Source: Montanilutibacter psychrotolerans (GTDB lineage: Bacteria; Pseudomonadota; Gammaproteobacteria; Xanthomonadales; Xanthomonadaceae). Taken from it: a DNA stretch of 64,000 bases. The notes beneath the pieces are model-generated. The model did no database searches, was not told the origin of the DNA, and saw only the letters and a program-made list of their open reading frames with translations. The number at the start of each line of letters is the position of its first letter. Positions within the stretch are counted from its first letter, which is position 1. Made by a program: the position numbers and the translations under genes. The stretch lies in the NCBI RefSeq assembly GCF_003719825.1, contig NZ_RIBS01000004.1, positions 186,001 to 250,000 on the forward strand, given 5' to 3'. This document shows positions 26,049 to 38,385 of this stretch, in pieces.

Positions 26049-26978
26049 TCACTCCTGGCCACGCATGCTGCGCTGCTCGCTTGCGACCGCCTCGACGTAC
26101 TCGCGCGCCTGCTCGAGCAGCCACTCGCGGAACAGCGTGAGGCCGGTATGGTCGGCCGAGCGTGCCGGGTACACGAGGTAGTGCGCGAAGTCGGAGACCT
26201 GGCGCTCGTCGAACAGAGGTACCAGCAGGCCAGCGTCGACGAAGGGCTGCATCAGCGTGCCGCGGCCCAGTGCGATGCCCAGCCCCTCGACCGCGGCGCG
26301 GTGCAGCGTCTCGGAGTCGTCGAAGTTGGCCACGTAGCGATCGGGCGGGTCTCCGCCGATCGTCGCGAACCACCCGCCCCAGCGGTTGCCCGAGTCGCCG
26401 AGTAACGGATACGTGCGGAGCGTTTGCAGGGTCGGCCGGCCCAGCCGTGCGATCAGCGCCGGGCTGGCGGTCGGCGTCAGCCAGTCGTCGAACAGGTGCA
26501 CGGCCTGCAGCCCCGGCCAATGCCCGGGGCCGAAACGCAGGCCGGCGTCGAGTTGCAGGTCGCGCGCGAAGTCGACCACCGTGCTGCTGGACTGCAGGCT
26601 GACCTGCATCTGCGGGTGCCGGGCCAGGAAGTTCGGCAGCCGCGGCACCAGCCAGCTCGATGCGAACGACGGCAGCATCGTCAGTGCCAGCATGTCGTGG
26701 CGCGGCGTGCTGCCCGGTCGCACCGCCTGTTCGATCGCGTCCAGGTGCGGCGCGATGCGATCGAACAACGCCCGACCTTCATCAGTCAGTGACACGCCGC
26801 GCGCGCCACGCACGAACAGGCGCTGTCCCATGCGCGTTTCCAGGCCGCGGATCTGGTGGCTCAGTGCGCTGACCGTGAGGTGCATCGACTCGGCCGCGCG
26901 CGACAGATTGGCGGTCCGCGCGGCGGCGACAAAGCCCTGCAAGGCATGCAATGGGGCACGGCTCATCTTGAATTCCAT
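26049..26978 (-). CDS. LysR-family regulator (GcvA-like)
   Basis: A 309-aa regulator (305 aa if started at the ATG at 26966). The helix-turn-helix covers LHALQGFVAAARTANLSRAAESMHLTVSALSHQIRGLE, and the effector domain follows. The sequence style, with RLFVRGARGVSLTDEGRALF, resembles GcvA/AmpR-type LysR proteins. It is divergent from a small gene at 27092. A palindrome lies exactly across its two candidate start codons and is a likely autoregulatory site. Confidence 0.93.
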   Translation of the reverse strand: MEFKMSRAPLHALQGFVAAARTANLSRAAESMHLTVSALSHQIRGLETRMGQRLFVRGARGVSLTDEGRALFDRIAPHLDAIEQAVRPGSTPRHDMLALTMLPSFASSWLVPRLPNFLARHPQMQVSLQSSSTVVDFARDLQLDAGLRFGPGHWPGLQAVHLFDDWLTPTASPALIARLGRPTLQTLRTYPLLGDSGNRWGGWFATIGGDPPDRYVANFDDSETLHRAAVEGLGIALGRGTLMQPFVDAGLLVPLFDERQVSDFAHYLVYPARSADHTGLTLFREWLLEQAREYVEAVASEQRSMRGQE

Positions 26979-26983
26979 TCAAG
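26967..26983. promoter_or_regulatory. palindrome CTTGAAT-TCC-ATTCAAG at the LysR gene start
   Basis: Seven-base perfect inverted repeats separated by three bases lie between the two candidate LysR start codons. Further TTCAAG copies occur at about 27008 and 27043 in the same divergent promoter region. This fits a LysR operator set. Confidence 0.5.
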
Positions 26984-27091
26984 TCAGACTTGCAGAATCG
27001 TCGCTTTTTCAAGCGTTTTTGCGGGTCTATCTTGCACCTCGTTCAAGAGGTATGTCCAACGCGGGCAACCCGGAACCCCAAGGAGCCCACC

Positions 27092-27310
27092 ATGAACATC
27101 TTCACCAACATGCTGTCCCTGCACGGCTTCAACACCGACGCCAGCCCGGCCGACCACGACGAGACCAGCTACGCCGAAGGCCTGGGCAATGAGGTTGCGT
27201 CGCGCCACTTCTTCGCCTCGCCGTTCTCGGTATTCGGTCGCCGCGTTTCGGCCCCGCGTCGCGAGGCCACCGACGCCGACCCCCGCGTTGCCGGCGCGTG
27301 CTGCGGTTGA
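27092..27310 (+). CDS. small protein divergent from the LysR gene, 72 aa, hypothetical
   Basis: A 72-aa product starting [16 protein letters not shown] and ending in a Cys-Cys-Gly (VAGACCG). A strong AAGGAG precedes the ATG at 27092. It has no signal peptide or clear membrane segment. It is acidic in the first half and basic in the second. Its divergence from the LysR gene, the TTCAAG repeats between them and the excellent ribosome site suggest a regulated, highly translated peptide. Not recognised. Confidence 0.6.
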   Translation: MNIFTNMLSLHGFNTDASPADHDETSYAEGLGNEVASRHFFASPFSVFGRRVSAPRREATDADPRVAGACCG

Positions 27311-27494
27311 GTGCTCGACATGCAGCGGCATGCCCGGCCATTGGCGACCCAGGCGTTGACGCGTCCTTGCGCAGGACCGGGACGCTCGGCGCCGGGGATT
27401 ACCGCCTGACCGATGCCCGATGGCTTCGCCTCGCGCGACCCGCGCATCGACCCGGTGCGGACGGCCCGCCAAAAACCACCACGCAGGAACGAAG

Positions 27495-27525
27495 AAGGCC
27501 CGGGAATCCCGGGCCTTTCTTTTTG
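27495..27525. terminator. strong terminator after the small protein / icd
   Basis: AAGGCCCGGGA and TCCCGGGCCTT form an 11-bp stem around one base, followed by TCTTTTT on the plus strand. It probably serves plus-strand transcripts and perhaps the convergent icd. Confidence 0.7.
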
Positions 27526-27585
27526 TGCGGCGTTGGTCGCAGGTCCGCGCGCCGTTGGGAGGGCGCGCGATCCTGCCGGTCGGCG

Positions 27586-30460
<2,875 letters not shown>

Positions 30461-30508
30461 GGCGGGGCGTTGCCGGGTATGCGGGGATTGGGCGGATCGG
30501 CGTGGTCG

Positions 30509-30528
30509 CCCGGGCCTGGCGGCCCGGG
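30509..30528. terminator. hairpin between UPF0149 and ykgJ-type genes
   Basis: CCCGGGCC and GGCCCGGG pair around a TGGC loop immediately after the UPF0149 stop on the minus strand. No T tract follows, so termination may be partial. Confidence 0.45.
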
Positions 30529-30551
30529 TGCCTTCGTTGGATCTGCGGTGC

Positions 30552-31268
<717 letters not shown>

Positions 31269-31478
31269 GGGGGTCACCGGCGGTTGCGTAGCGGGCATGG
31301 TAGTCGCAGCCGGGCGCCATGCCGAACGGTGGACGCCGTCGCCGGCGCCGCAACGCCCGGCCGGCAGCCGCGGAAGTCGCCCGCGCGGCACCCATGGCCC
31401 GGTGCTATGCGCGATGGGCGCTTGCCGGGGCCGCGTCGAATCGGCAAGGCTGGCGCCCCGTCCACCACCGGCCCGGTC

Positions 31479-31859
31479 ATGACCGCCTGCCCCTGCGACC
31501 CCAAGCGCGCCTATGCCGACTGCTGCGGTCCCCTGCATGCCGGCGTGCGCGTCGCCGATACCGCCGAGGCGTTGATGCGCTCGCGCTACAGCGCGTTCGC
31601 ACTGGCCAATGCGGACTACCTGCTTGCCACCTGGCATGCCAGCACGCGTCCGGCAGTGGTCGCGCTGGACGATGCCGCCACCACGCGCTGGCTTGGGCTG
31701 GACGTGCGCCACCACGCCATGACCGGTGCCGACACGGCGCAGGTGGAGTTCGTCGCGCGCTGGAAGGTCGGCGGCTCGCCCGCGGTGCGCCTGCACGAGC
31801 GCAGCCGCTTCCTGCGCGAAGGCGGGCGCTGGTTCTACCTGGACGGTGAGTTTCCCTGA
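31479..31859 (+). CDS. YchJ/UPF0225-family protein
   Basis: A 126-aa protein of the YchJ family. An N-terminal SEC-C-like zinc motif, CPCDPKRAYADCCGPLH, precedes an NTF2-like domain with ALMRSRYSAFALANADYLLATWH and the Trp-rich end WFYLDGEFP. Function is unknown. Both this gene and its divergent neighbour at 30552 carry SEC-C motifs. Confidence 0.92.
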   Translation: MTACPCDPKRAYADCCGPLHAGVRVADTAEALMRSRYSAFALANADYLLATWHASTRPAVVALDDAATTRWLGLDVRHHAMTGADTAQVEFVARWKVGGSPAVRLHERSRFLREGGRWFYLDGEFP

Positions 31860-31936
31860 GCAAGGCACGCGCCCGATGCAGCACGCGTGTCGCGGCGCGC
31901 GCGGCCTCGTCCCGGGCAATGCGCGCGACACGGTTC

Positions 31937-31967
31937 CAACAAAAAGGGGCGCGACCTGCGTCGCGCC
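31937..31967 (-). terminator. terminator of the lipoprotein gene
   Basis: On the minus strand GGGGCGCGAC and GTCGCGCCCC form a 10-bp stem with a four-base loop, followed by TTTTTGTT. It lies just downstream of the lipoprotein stop. Confidence 0.75.
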
Positions 31968-32008
31968 CCGAGAGCCGGTTGGGCCGGCTGGGAGAGAGTG
32001 TCTCTTGA

Positions 32009-32503
32009 CTACTTCACTTCGAAGTCGCGCGACTGGACGATGGCGCCGTCCAGCGTGATTTCGACCTTGTACTTGCCCAGCGGCCAGCCGTCGGGCTTGC
32101 TGACCTTGAAGTTGGTCACCTCGTTGCCGGTGAGATTGATCGACGTGGCCGGGTCGTCGGGAATCGTGGTGGTGCCGTTGTAGGTCCAGATCGCATCGAG
32201 CTGCGCAGGCACGGTGGCCGCCGAATCGCTGGTCGAGGTCGACACGGCCGCGATGATGGCGTCCTTCGGTGTGAACGTGGACATTGCCGTGGTGATCTTC
32301 TTGTCGGGCCCGACCGCGGTACCCAGGTCAACCGCAGTGACCGATGCGGTGGCGGCGACCGGCATAGGCGCCGGCATCGGCGACGGCTCGGTCGCAACAG
32401 GCGGCGTCACGGGAGCGGGTTCTTCTTTCTTCTTGCAGCCGACCAGGGCGATGCTGCCGAGCAGGACGGTGGCGAGGGCGAGGGTCAGTCGGTTCTGGGT
32501 CAT
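32009..32503 (-). CDS. lipoprotein of unknown function
   Basis: A 164-aa lipoprotein. The signal MTQNRLTLALATVLLGSIALVGC has an LVGC lipobox. A KKKEEP stretch and a Pro/Ala linker precede a beta-rich domain with IWTYNGTTTIPDD and GWPLGKYKVEITLDG. GGAG lies seven bases before the ATG at 32503. The fold looks like an immunoglobulin-like or ligand-binding domain; it is not assigned. A clear terminator follows. Confidence 0.85.
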   Translation of the reverse strand: MTQNRLTLALATVLLGSIALVGCKKKEEPAPVTPPVATEPSPMPAPMPVAATASVTAVDLGTAVGPDKKITTAMSTFTPKDAIIAAVSTSTSDSAATVPAQLDAIWTYNGTTTIPDDPATSINLTGNEVTNFKVSKPDGWPLGKYKVEITLDGAIVQSRDFEVK

Positions 32504-32547
32504 GGGTGTCTCCAATGGGTTTGCTGGGGAACTCGAGGCGCTGCCGC

Positions 32548-32880
32548 TCAAGCGGCCGGGTCGCTGTCCTGTGCCGGAATACGGAGCACCTGACCCGGGA
32601 AGATCTTGTCGGGATCGTTAAGCTGGTCGCGGTTGGCGTCGTAGATGCGCGCCCATTTGTTGGCATTGCCGTAGAACTGCTTGGCGATCTTGGACAGGCT
32701 GTCGCCGCCGGCCACGGTATAGGTCTGCTCACCACCGCCGCCGCTGCCGCCACCACCACCGGTGATTTCCCCGGTGGATTCGACCGACGACTTCACGTTG
32801 CCGAAGTCGGGTTGGACCTCGCCCGTGCTGCTTACATCGCTTTTTACATTCGAGAAATCGGGTGTCTTCTGGTTGCTCAT
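32548..32880 (-). CDS. LysM-domain protein without signal peptide
   Basis: A 110-aa protein. An N-terminal tract of short repeats ([32 protein letters not shown]) and a Gly-rich linker precede one LysM domain: [18 protein letters not shown], then [11 protein letters not shown]. It resembles YgaU-type potassium-binding proteins, in which LysM is intracellular, and this fits the lack of a signal peptide. A very strong AGGAGGAG precedes the start at 32880. Confidence 0.87.
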   Translation of the reverse strand: MSNQKTPDFSNVKSDVSSTGEVQPDFGNVKSSVESTGEITGGGGGSGGGGEQTYTVAGGDSLSKIAKQFYGNANKWARIYDANRDQLNDPDKIFPGQVLRIPAQDSDPAA

Positions 32881-32975
32881 GCCGGGCTCTCCTCCTCGAG
32901 GTGTCGAGAACGCAGCCACGCTCGCACGGCGGGTGTTAATAAAACATGCTGCCGTCGTGAAGCCCCGGCATCCCG

Positions 32976-33815
32976 TTACTGGCGCTCGTCGCGTCCCGCC
33001 GCAGGTCGCGACCAGCCCGGCGTCGCGCGCCACGGGTTGATGTCCAGACCGCCGCGACGCGTGTACCGCGCTTCCACCGACAACGCCTCGGGCCGCGCGC
33101 GCGCAAGCAGGTCGCCGAAGATGCGTTCGACGCATTGCTCGTGAAACTCGGCATGGTCGCGGAACGACACGAGGTAGCGCAGCAGCCCGGCACGATCGAT
33201 ACGCGGGCCGCGGTAGGCGATGCGCACGCGGGCCCAGTCGGGCTGGCCGGTGACCGGGCAGTTGGACTTCAGCACCGCGCTGGTCAGCGTTTCCTCGACG
33301 CGATCGCCATCATCGGCGTGCAGGAACTGCGCGCGCGGCGGGCCGTAGTGATCGATGGCGATGGCGAGCGCGTCGATCGATTCTTCCGCGCCGTTGGCGC
33401 TGTCGGTCGTGTCGATCGGCGGCAGTCCCATCGCGACGGTGACCGTCGCGCCGGCCACGCGCGACAGATCGAGCGCGATGCGGCTGCGCACCGCCTCGGC
33501 CGTGTCGAAACGCGCGGCGTTGAACGAGTTGAGGTAAAGCTTCAGCGACTTGGACTCGACCAGGTTCGGCGAATCGGCGGGCACTTCGAAGGTGGCGGTG
33601 GCGACGCACGGCTTGCCATTGCCGTCGAGCCAGCTGAGCTCGTAGGCATGCCAGCGGTCGTGGCCGGCGAAGGGCAGCGCGTTGGCCGTCAGCCCGATGT
33701 CGCTGCGGCCGAGGCTGCGCGCGATCGGGAACAGCAGGTCGGGATCGAACTGGCGCGGGTAGTCGACGTGACGCCCGAGCGGGATGGTGGTGTCGGCGGA
33801 TTCTTGGCTGGTCAT
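32976..33815 (-). CDS. queF: NADPH-dependent 7-cyano-7-deazaguanine reductase, long form
   Basis: Reduces preQ0 to preQ1 in queuosine biosynthesis. The 279-aa size is that of the two-domain YqcD-type QueF. The QueF motif is [13 protein letters not shown], the catalytic Cys lies in [11 protein letters not shown], and [10 protein letters not shown] is near the C-terminus. No other queuosine gene lies nearby. Confidence 0.97.
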   Translation of the reverse strand: MTSQESADTTIPLGRHVDYPRQFDPDLLFPIARSLGRSDIGLTANALPFAGHDRWHAYELSWLDGNGKPCVATATFEVPADSPNLVESKSLKLYLNSFNAARFDTAEAVRSRIALDLSRVAGATVTVAMGLPPIDTTDSANGAEESIDALAIAIDHYGPPRAQFLHADDGDRVEETLTSAVLKSNCPVTGQPDWARVRIAYRGPRIDRAGLLRYLVSFRDHAEFHEQCVERIFGDLLARARPEALSVEARYTRRGGLDINPWRATPGWSRPAAGRDERQ

Positions 33816-33883
33816 GCCGCGATTATCGCCCCGCCGGATGCTGATCGCTCTGCATGCGGGCGCGTGGGCGCCCCAGCGGTGGA

Positions 33884-33913
33884 ACCCGGCGCCGCGAATC
33901 CGCGGCGCCGGGT
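33884..33913. terminator. strong hairpin after the redoxin/peptide operon
   Basis: ACCCGGCGCCGCG and CGCGGCGCCGGGT form a perfect 13-bp stem with the loop AATC. It lies 20 bases past the cysteine-rich peptide gene on the minus strand. Confidence 0.6.
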
Positions 33914-33932
33914 CCGGGTTGCCGGATCCGCC

Positions 33933-34121
33933 TTACGGCAGGACGCAGCAGCCGATCTTGCCGCCGCCGTAGCGGCAGCCCGGCTTGAGCGGACAACCCG
34001 TGTCCGGATGGGTAGCGCTCATGCCGCCGGTATTCAGTGCCTGCGCGGCTCCGAAACCGAACGAGCCGGCGATGGTCAGGGCAAACAGGGCGACTTTGAT
34101 GCGCTTGCTCAGAAGCTTCAT
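33933..34121 (-). CDS. exported cysteine-rich peptide, 62 aa
   Basis: A 62-aa precursor. The first 28 residues form a signal peptide (MKLLSKRIKVALFALTIAGS, then FGFGAAQA). The predicted mature part is about 34 residues with four cysteines in GCPLKPGC and GGGKIGCC. Its ATG overlaps the stop of the redoxin gene (ATGA), so the two are translationally coupled. The pairing suggests that the redoxin acts on the peptide's cysteines. Not recognised as a known family; could be a small periplasmic redox or metal peptide or a secreted effector. Confidence 0.75.
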   Translation of the reverse strand: MKLLSKRIKVALFALTIAGSFGFGAAQALNTGGMSATHPDTGCPLKPGCRYGGGKIGCCVLP

Positions 34122-34708
34122 TGCATTCTCCGTGTCGTGGTGACGGCAATCGGCCTATCCATGGCTCGAACCACCGTCAGGACCTTCGCTACCTCTTCCT
34201 TGGTGTTCAGTTGTCCGTTGTGCGAGAACAGCACGCGTCCATCGCGGTCGACCACGACCAGCAACGGCACCACGGTAATGTCGTACAACGAGAGTGTCTT
34301 GGGCGCCGACAGCACGACCGGGAAATCCAGGCCGCGAGAGCGCACGTAATCGTCGACCGCCTGCCGCGGCGGCTGGGCGATGCCGAGCAGCTCGACTTGC
34401 CCTTGAGGCGCATCGCGCAAGGCCAGCGCCAGCGCGCGAACAGCCGGCAGCGATGCCTCGCAGATGGGGCAGGCGGGATCGAAGAAGTACAGGACCTGAT
34501 GGCGGCCGCGCGCGGCGCCGAGCGTGACCGGCTGGCCGTCGAGCGTGGTGGTGTGGGTGGCGGGCAACCAGCTGCCGACCTGTGGCCGGCGGCCGGCATC
34601 GACCAGTGCGTCGTAGCCCTCGCGCAGCTGGCGGTTCTGCACCGACAGCAACACGACGAGCGCGCACGCGGCCAGCAACAGGACATAGGCAATCCAGTTG
34701 CGCTGCAT
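34118..34708 (-). CDS. membrane-anchored TlpA-like redoxin
   Basis: A 196-aa thioredoxin-fold protein anchored by an N-terminal helix (WIAYVLLLAACALVVLLSV) with the domain in the periplasm. The active site is CPIC in YFFDPACPICEASLP. The cis-Pro segment is DITVVPLLVVVDRDG. TlpA-like proteins reduce or oxidise exported cysteine proteins. The following gene encodes a cysteine-rich exported peptide, a probable substrate by inference. Confidence 0.88.
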   Translation of the reverse strand: MQRNWIAYVLLLAACALVVLLSVQNRQLREGYDALVDAGRRPQVGSWLPATHTTTLDGQPVTLGAARGRHQVLYFFDPACPICEASLPAVRALALALRDAPQGQVELLGIAQPPRQAVDDYVRSRGLDFPVVLSAPKTLSLYDITVVPLLVVVDRDGRVLFSHNGQLNTKEEVAKVLTVVRAMDRPIAVTTTRRMQ

Positions 34709-34853
34709 CGTTTCCCCTTCCTTGAGGCCCCCCGTGCCGGTTCCGTCGCTTGGACGGGACCGGGCTCCTTGCCGCCCGGTGAAGCTAGCACCGCGTCTTC
34801 GTCAGGTGCAAGCGGCGCGAGGCCACTTCACCTCGCGCCCCCCACCTCGCGCG

Positions 34854-36176
34854 TCAGCCCTGCGGCGCGTGCAGATAGTCCAGGGTGACCTGCAGCATCG
34901 CGCGCAGGCCGACGTCCATCGCCGATTCGTCGAGCACGAACTCCGGCGAGTGGTTGCCCGGTGCCGTCGACGGATCGATGCCCGGTGCGGTCGCACCGAC
35001 GAAGAAGAACATCGACGGCACCTCGCGCGCGTAGAACGAAAAGTCTTCCGCGCCCATCTGCAGCGGCGGTTCGACCACGTTGTCCGCGCCGGCCACCGCC
35101 TTGAGGCTGGGCAGCATGCGCGCGGTCAGTGCCGGATCGTTGTAGGTCACCGGGTTGCCGTTCTGGTCGGGCACCTGCGACTGCGCAGTGGCGCCGTGCG
35201 CGGCGCTGACGTGATCGGCGACGTTGCGCAGATCCTTGAAGATCGCCTCGCGCATCGCCGGGTCGAAGCTGCGGATGGTGCCGATCATCTCGACCTGGTC
35301 GGGAATGATGTTGTAGCGGATGCCGCCGTGGATCGCGCCGAACGTCACCACCGCCGGCAGCTTGGCGATGTCGGTACGGCGGCTGACGATGGTCTGTGCA
35401 CTGCCGATCACGTCGGCCGCGGCGACGATCGGATCGATACCGCCCCACGGCCGCGAACCGTGCGTCTGACGGCCCTTGATGGTGATCGAGAACCGGTCCG
35501 ACGCCGCCATCAGCGGGCCCTGGCGCACGCCGATGACACCGGCCGGAAGGGTCGAGAACACATGCAGGCCGAACATCGCGTCGGGCTTGAAGTCCTTGAA
35601 CAGGCCTTCGTCGAGCATCAGCGAGGCGCCACCGCGTTCGTCCGCCGGCGCGCCTTCCTCGGAGGGCTGGAACACCAGCATCACCGAGCCCGGCAATTCG
35701 CTTTGCATCGCCACCAGCGCGTCGGCGATGCCGAGCAGGATGCCGGTGTGCGCGTCGTGGCCGCAGGCATGCATGACGCCGGTGGTCTGGTTGTTGAAGG
35801 TGGTGGTGACCTTGGACGCGAACGGCAGGTCGACCTGTTCGGTCACCGGCAGCGCGTCCATGTCCGCGCGCAGCGCGACGCGCGGCCCGGGCTTTCCGCC
35901 TTCGATGATCGCCACCACGCCGTGGTGCGCGATGCCCGTGCGGGGCTTCAGGCCCAGCGCGCGCAGGTGCTCGGCAACCTTGGCTGCGGTGCGCTGCTCG
36001 CGGTTGGACAATTCGGGAAACTGATGGAAGTCGCGGCGCCAGGTGATGACTTTCTCGCGCACTGCCTGCGCCGCGGCACGGACTTCGGCGCGTTCGCCGG
36101 CAGCGGCGGGAACCGTTTGCGCGAACGCGGCGGGGGCAAGCAGGGAGGCAAGCAGGGCAGGCAGCAGCAGGCGCAT
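34854..36176 (-). CDS. exported M20-family amidohydrolase
   Basis: A 440-aa metal-dependent hydrolase with a signal peptide (MRLLLPALLASLLAPAAFAQ). Metal ligands appear in MHACGHDAHTG, FQPSEEGAPADE and MFGLHVFSTLPAG. The dimerisation insert follows, and GAEDFSFYARE and NHSPEFVLDE close the site. It resembles hippurate/IAA-amino-acid hydrolases of the AbgB type. Export suggests deacylation of external amino-acid conjugates; the substrate is unknown. Confidence 0.93.
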   Translation of the reverse strand: MRLLLPALLASLLAPAAFAQTVPAAAGERAEVRAAAQAVREKVITWRRDFHQFPELSNREQRTAAKVAEHLRALGLKPRTGIAHHGVVAIIEGGKPGPRVALRADMDALPVTEQVDLPFASKVTTTFNNQTTGVMHACGHDAHTGILLGIADALVAMQSELPGSVMLVFQPSEEGAPADERGGASLMLDEGLFKDFKPDAMFGLHVFSTLPAGVIGVRQGPLMAASDRFSITIKGRQTHGSRPWGGIDPIVAAADVIGSAQTIVSRRTDIAKLPAVVTFGAIHGGIRYNIIPDQVEMIGTIRSFDPAMREAIFKDLRNVADHVSAAHGATAQSQVPDQNGNPVTYNDPALTARMLPSLKAVAGADNVVEPPLQMGAEDFSFYAREVPSMFFFVGATAPGIDPSTAPGNHSPEFVLDESAMDVGLRAMLQVTLDYLHAPQG

Positions 36177-36297
36177 CGACGGAACTCCGCGGGTCGGTCT
36201 GGGTAGCTGCCGATGCTAGCGGCAAAGCACCGTGACCAGTGGATCGCTCTGTCGCGTGGTCTTGATGGCGCGCGGCGTGCAACTGCGCGCCGCGGGC

Positions 36298-37434
36298 TCA
36301 GCCGCGATGCGCCAGTGCCAGGTACTCCGCCGACTGCATCTCGATCAGGCGCGAAGCGGTGCGCTCGAAGGCGCCGTGCAGGCGCTCGCCGGTGTACAGC
36401 AGCGGCGGCGCGACGGCGGCGGTGCAGATGAGGTTGACGTGGCGGTCGTAGAGCTCGTCGATCAGGTGCACGAAACGACGCGCCGGATCGGCATTGTTGT
36501 CGTTGAATGCGGGGATGCCACCCACCAGCACGGTGTGGTTTTCGGTGGCGATCTCGATGTAGTCGCTGGCCGCGCGCGGGCCTTCGCACAACGCCGTGAA
36601 GTCGAACCAGCAATGGCCTTCGGCCAGACCGCGCACCGGAATCGTGCGGCCATCGATTTCCAGCGGGCCGTGCTCGGACGGCAGGCCCGTGGTGAGGTCG
36701 CGCCAACGCGCCGCCAGCCAGTCGTCGGATTGGCCATCGAGCGGCGACCGGTACACCGGCGAGCGCGTCAGTGCGCGCAGGCGGTAGTCGTTGTCGCTGT
36801 CGAGCAGCACCACCGCGCAGTGCCGCTGCAACTGGGCGATGGCCGGCAGGAAGCGTTCGCGCTGCAGGCCGTGCGCGTAGAGGTTCGACGGGGCGGTGTT
36901 GGAACTGGTGACCAGCGCGATGCCCTCGGCGAACAGGCGCTCGCACAGGCGGCCCAGCAGCATCGCGTCGCCGATGTCGTTGACGAAGAACTCGTCGAGC
37001 ACCAGCACGCGCAGCTCGCGGCCCCAGTCGCGCGCGATCTTCATCAGCGGATCGCTTTCGCCGGAGTGCGCTCGCAGCTGTGCGTGGACTTCGCGCATGA
37101 AACGGTGAAAGTGGGTGCGGCGCTTTCCGCCAAGGCTGCTCCCGCCGGGATGGCCCGTTGCCGCGTCACCGCTGGCGGCGACGTCGCGGTGCGGCAGGCA
37201 GTCGTAGAACAGATCGATCAGGAACGTCTTGCCGCGTCCGACGCCGCCCCACAGGTACAACCCGCGTGGCGGCGGCAGCGGCTTGTTGCGCAATCGGTCG
37301 AACAGTCCCTGGCGGGGCGGATCGAGCAGGGTGGCGAACAACCGGTCCAGCTCGATCAGCGCGGGCTGCTGGGCGGGGTCGACGGTCCAGTCGCCACGCG
37401 CGACACCGGCGGCGTACGCCTGCGACGGCGTCAT
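36298..37434 (-). CDS. zapE: cell division protein ZapE (AFG1-like ATPase)
   Basis: A 378-aa AAA+ ATPase of the AFG1/ZapE family, which destabilises Z rings in E. coli. Walker A is WGGVGRGKTFLID and Walker B LRVLVLDEFFVND, followed by the sensor segment LVTSSNTAPSNLY. The start at 37434 (MTPSQAYAAG) matches the usual ZapE N-terminus; an ATG at 37503 would add 23 residues. It is followed by the M20 gene on the same strand, 121 bases apart. Confidence 0.94.
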   Translation of the reverse strand: MTPSQAYAAGVARGDWTVDPAQQPALIELDRLFATLLDPPRQGLFDRLRNKPLPPPRGLYLWGGVGRGKTFLIDLFYDCLPHRDVAASGDAATGHPGGSSLGGKRRTHFHRFMREVHAQLRAHSGESDPLMKIARDWGRELRVLVLDEFFVNDIGDAMLLGRLCERLFAEGIALVTSSNTAPSNLYAHGLQRERFLPAIAQLQRHCAVVLLDSDNDYRLRALTRSPVYRSPLDGQSDDWLAARWRDLTTGLPSEHGPLEIDGRTIPVRGLAEGHCWFDFTALCEGPRAASDYIEIATENHTVLVGGIPAFNDNNADPARRFVHLIDELYDRHVNLICTAAVAPPLLYTGERLHGAFERTASRLIEMQSAEYLALAHRG

Positions 37435-37616
37435 CGCGGCCGGCGTGGCATGCGCCACCGGCTCAGCGTGCACGCGCACCCCGGTCGTCGTTGGCGCCGG
37501 CATCGCGGACGGCAAAGGCCACCGGCGCGCAGATGGGCAGCGCGGCGATGTCCATCCGTGACGCGCGGGCGCGCGGCCCGGCGTCGGGCAGGGAACGGTG
37601 ACTCATGCGCAGGGCC

Positions 37617-38324
37617 TCACGCCGGGCGGTTGGCCGGCGTCGGGCCCGGCAGGTAGGCGCGCACGCCGTGCTTGATCGCGCCGCGCAGGTCCATCAGGCG
37701 GCGGTGGAAGAAGTGGCTGGTGTCGGGCATCTTCACCAGCTCCGGTGGGTTGGGCAGGCCCTTGAGGCCGTCGAGCCAGGCGTACACCGCGGCCGGATCG
37801 ACGATCTCGTCCGCCTCGCCCTGGATCACCAGCCACGGGCATTGCGGCGCGGCGAGCGCGGCGAAGTCCCATCCGCGCCCGGCGGGCGGGGCGATCGAGA
37901 TCAGCATGCCGGGCTCGAGCTCTGCCGCCAGGCGCAGCGACACGTAGGCGCCGAAACTGAAACCGGCCAGCCACAGCTGCGCGTCGGGGCGCTGGTCGCG
38001 CACCCAGGCGGCGACCGCGCGCAGGTCGTCGGCCTCGCCGTCGCCGTTGTCGAAGCTGCCCTCGGAACCGCCCACGCCGCGGAAGTTGAAGCGCACGGTG
38101 CCGACGCCGGACTCGCGCAGTGCGCGCGCGGTCATCGTCACCACCTTGTTGTGCATCGTGCCGCCTTCGGTGGGCAGCGGGTGGCAGACGATCGCCACCA
38201 CTGGCACCGGGGCGGCATCGCCTTCGGCGCCCTCGACGATGGCTTCCAGCGCGCCGGCGGGGCCGGCCAGCACCAGCGTCGTGGACGCATCGTTGGCGAA
38301 GCTGGGCGGGATCGGCGTGGTCAT
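37617..38324 (-). CDS. alpha/beta hydrolase
   Basis: A 235-aa cytosolic hydrolase. The oxyanion segment is IVCHPLPTEGGTMHNKV, then VRFNFRGVGGSEGSF and the nucleophile elbow LAGFSFGAYVSL (Ser in GFSFG). The late His is in PDTSHFFH. This group is close to dienelactone-hydrolase-like or YjfP-type enzymes and occurs widely without an assigned substrate. Confidence 0.9.
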   Translation of the reverse strand: MTTPIPPSFANDASTTLVLAGPAGALEAIVEGAEGDAAPVPVVAIVCHPLPTEGGTMHNKVVTMTARALRESGVGTVRFNFRGVGGSEGSFDNGDGEADDLRAVAAWVRDQRPDAQLWLAGFSFGAYVSLRLAAELEPGMLISIAPPAGRGWDFAALAAPQCPWLVIQGEADEIVDPAAVYAWLDGLKGLPNPPELVKMPDTSHFFHRRLMDLRGAIKHGVRAYLPGPTPANRPA

Positions 38325-38385
38325 GGCGGGGTGGGCCTGGCCGTGAGAGACGACCGGGATGATACCGGCCCGGCCCAGCGCACTG

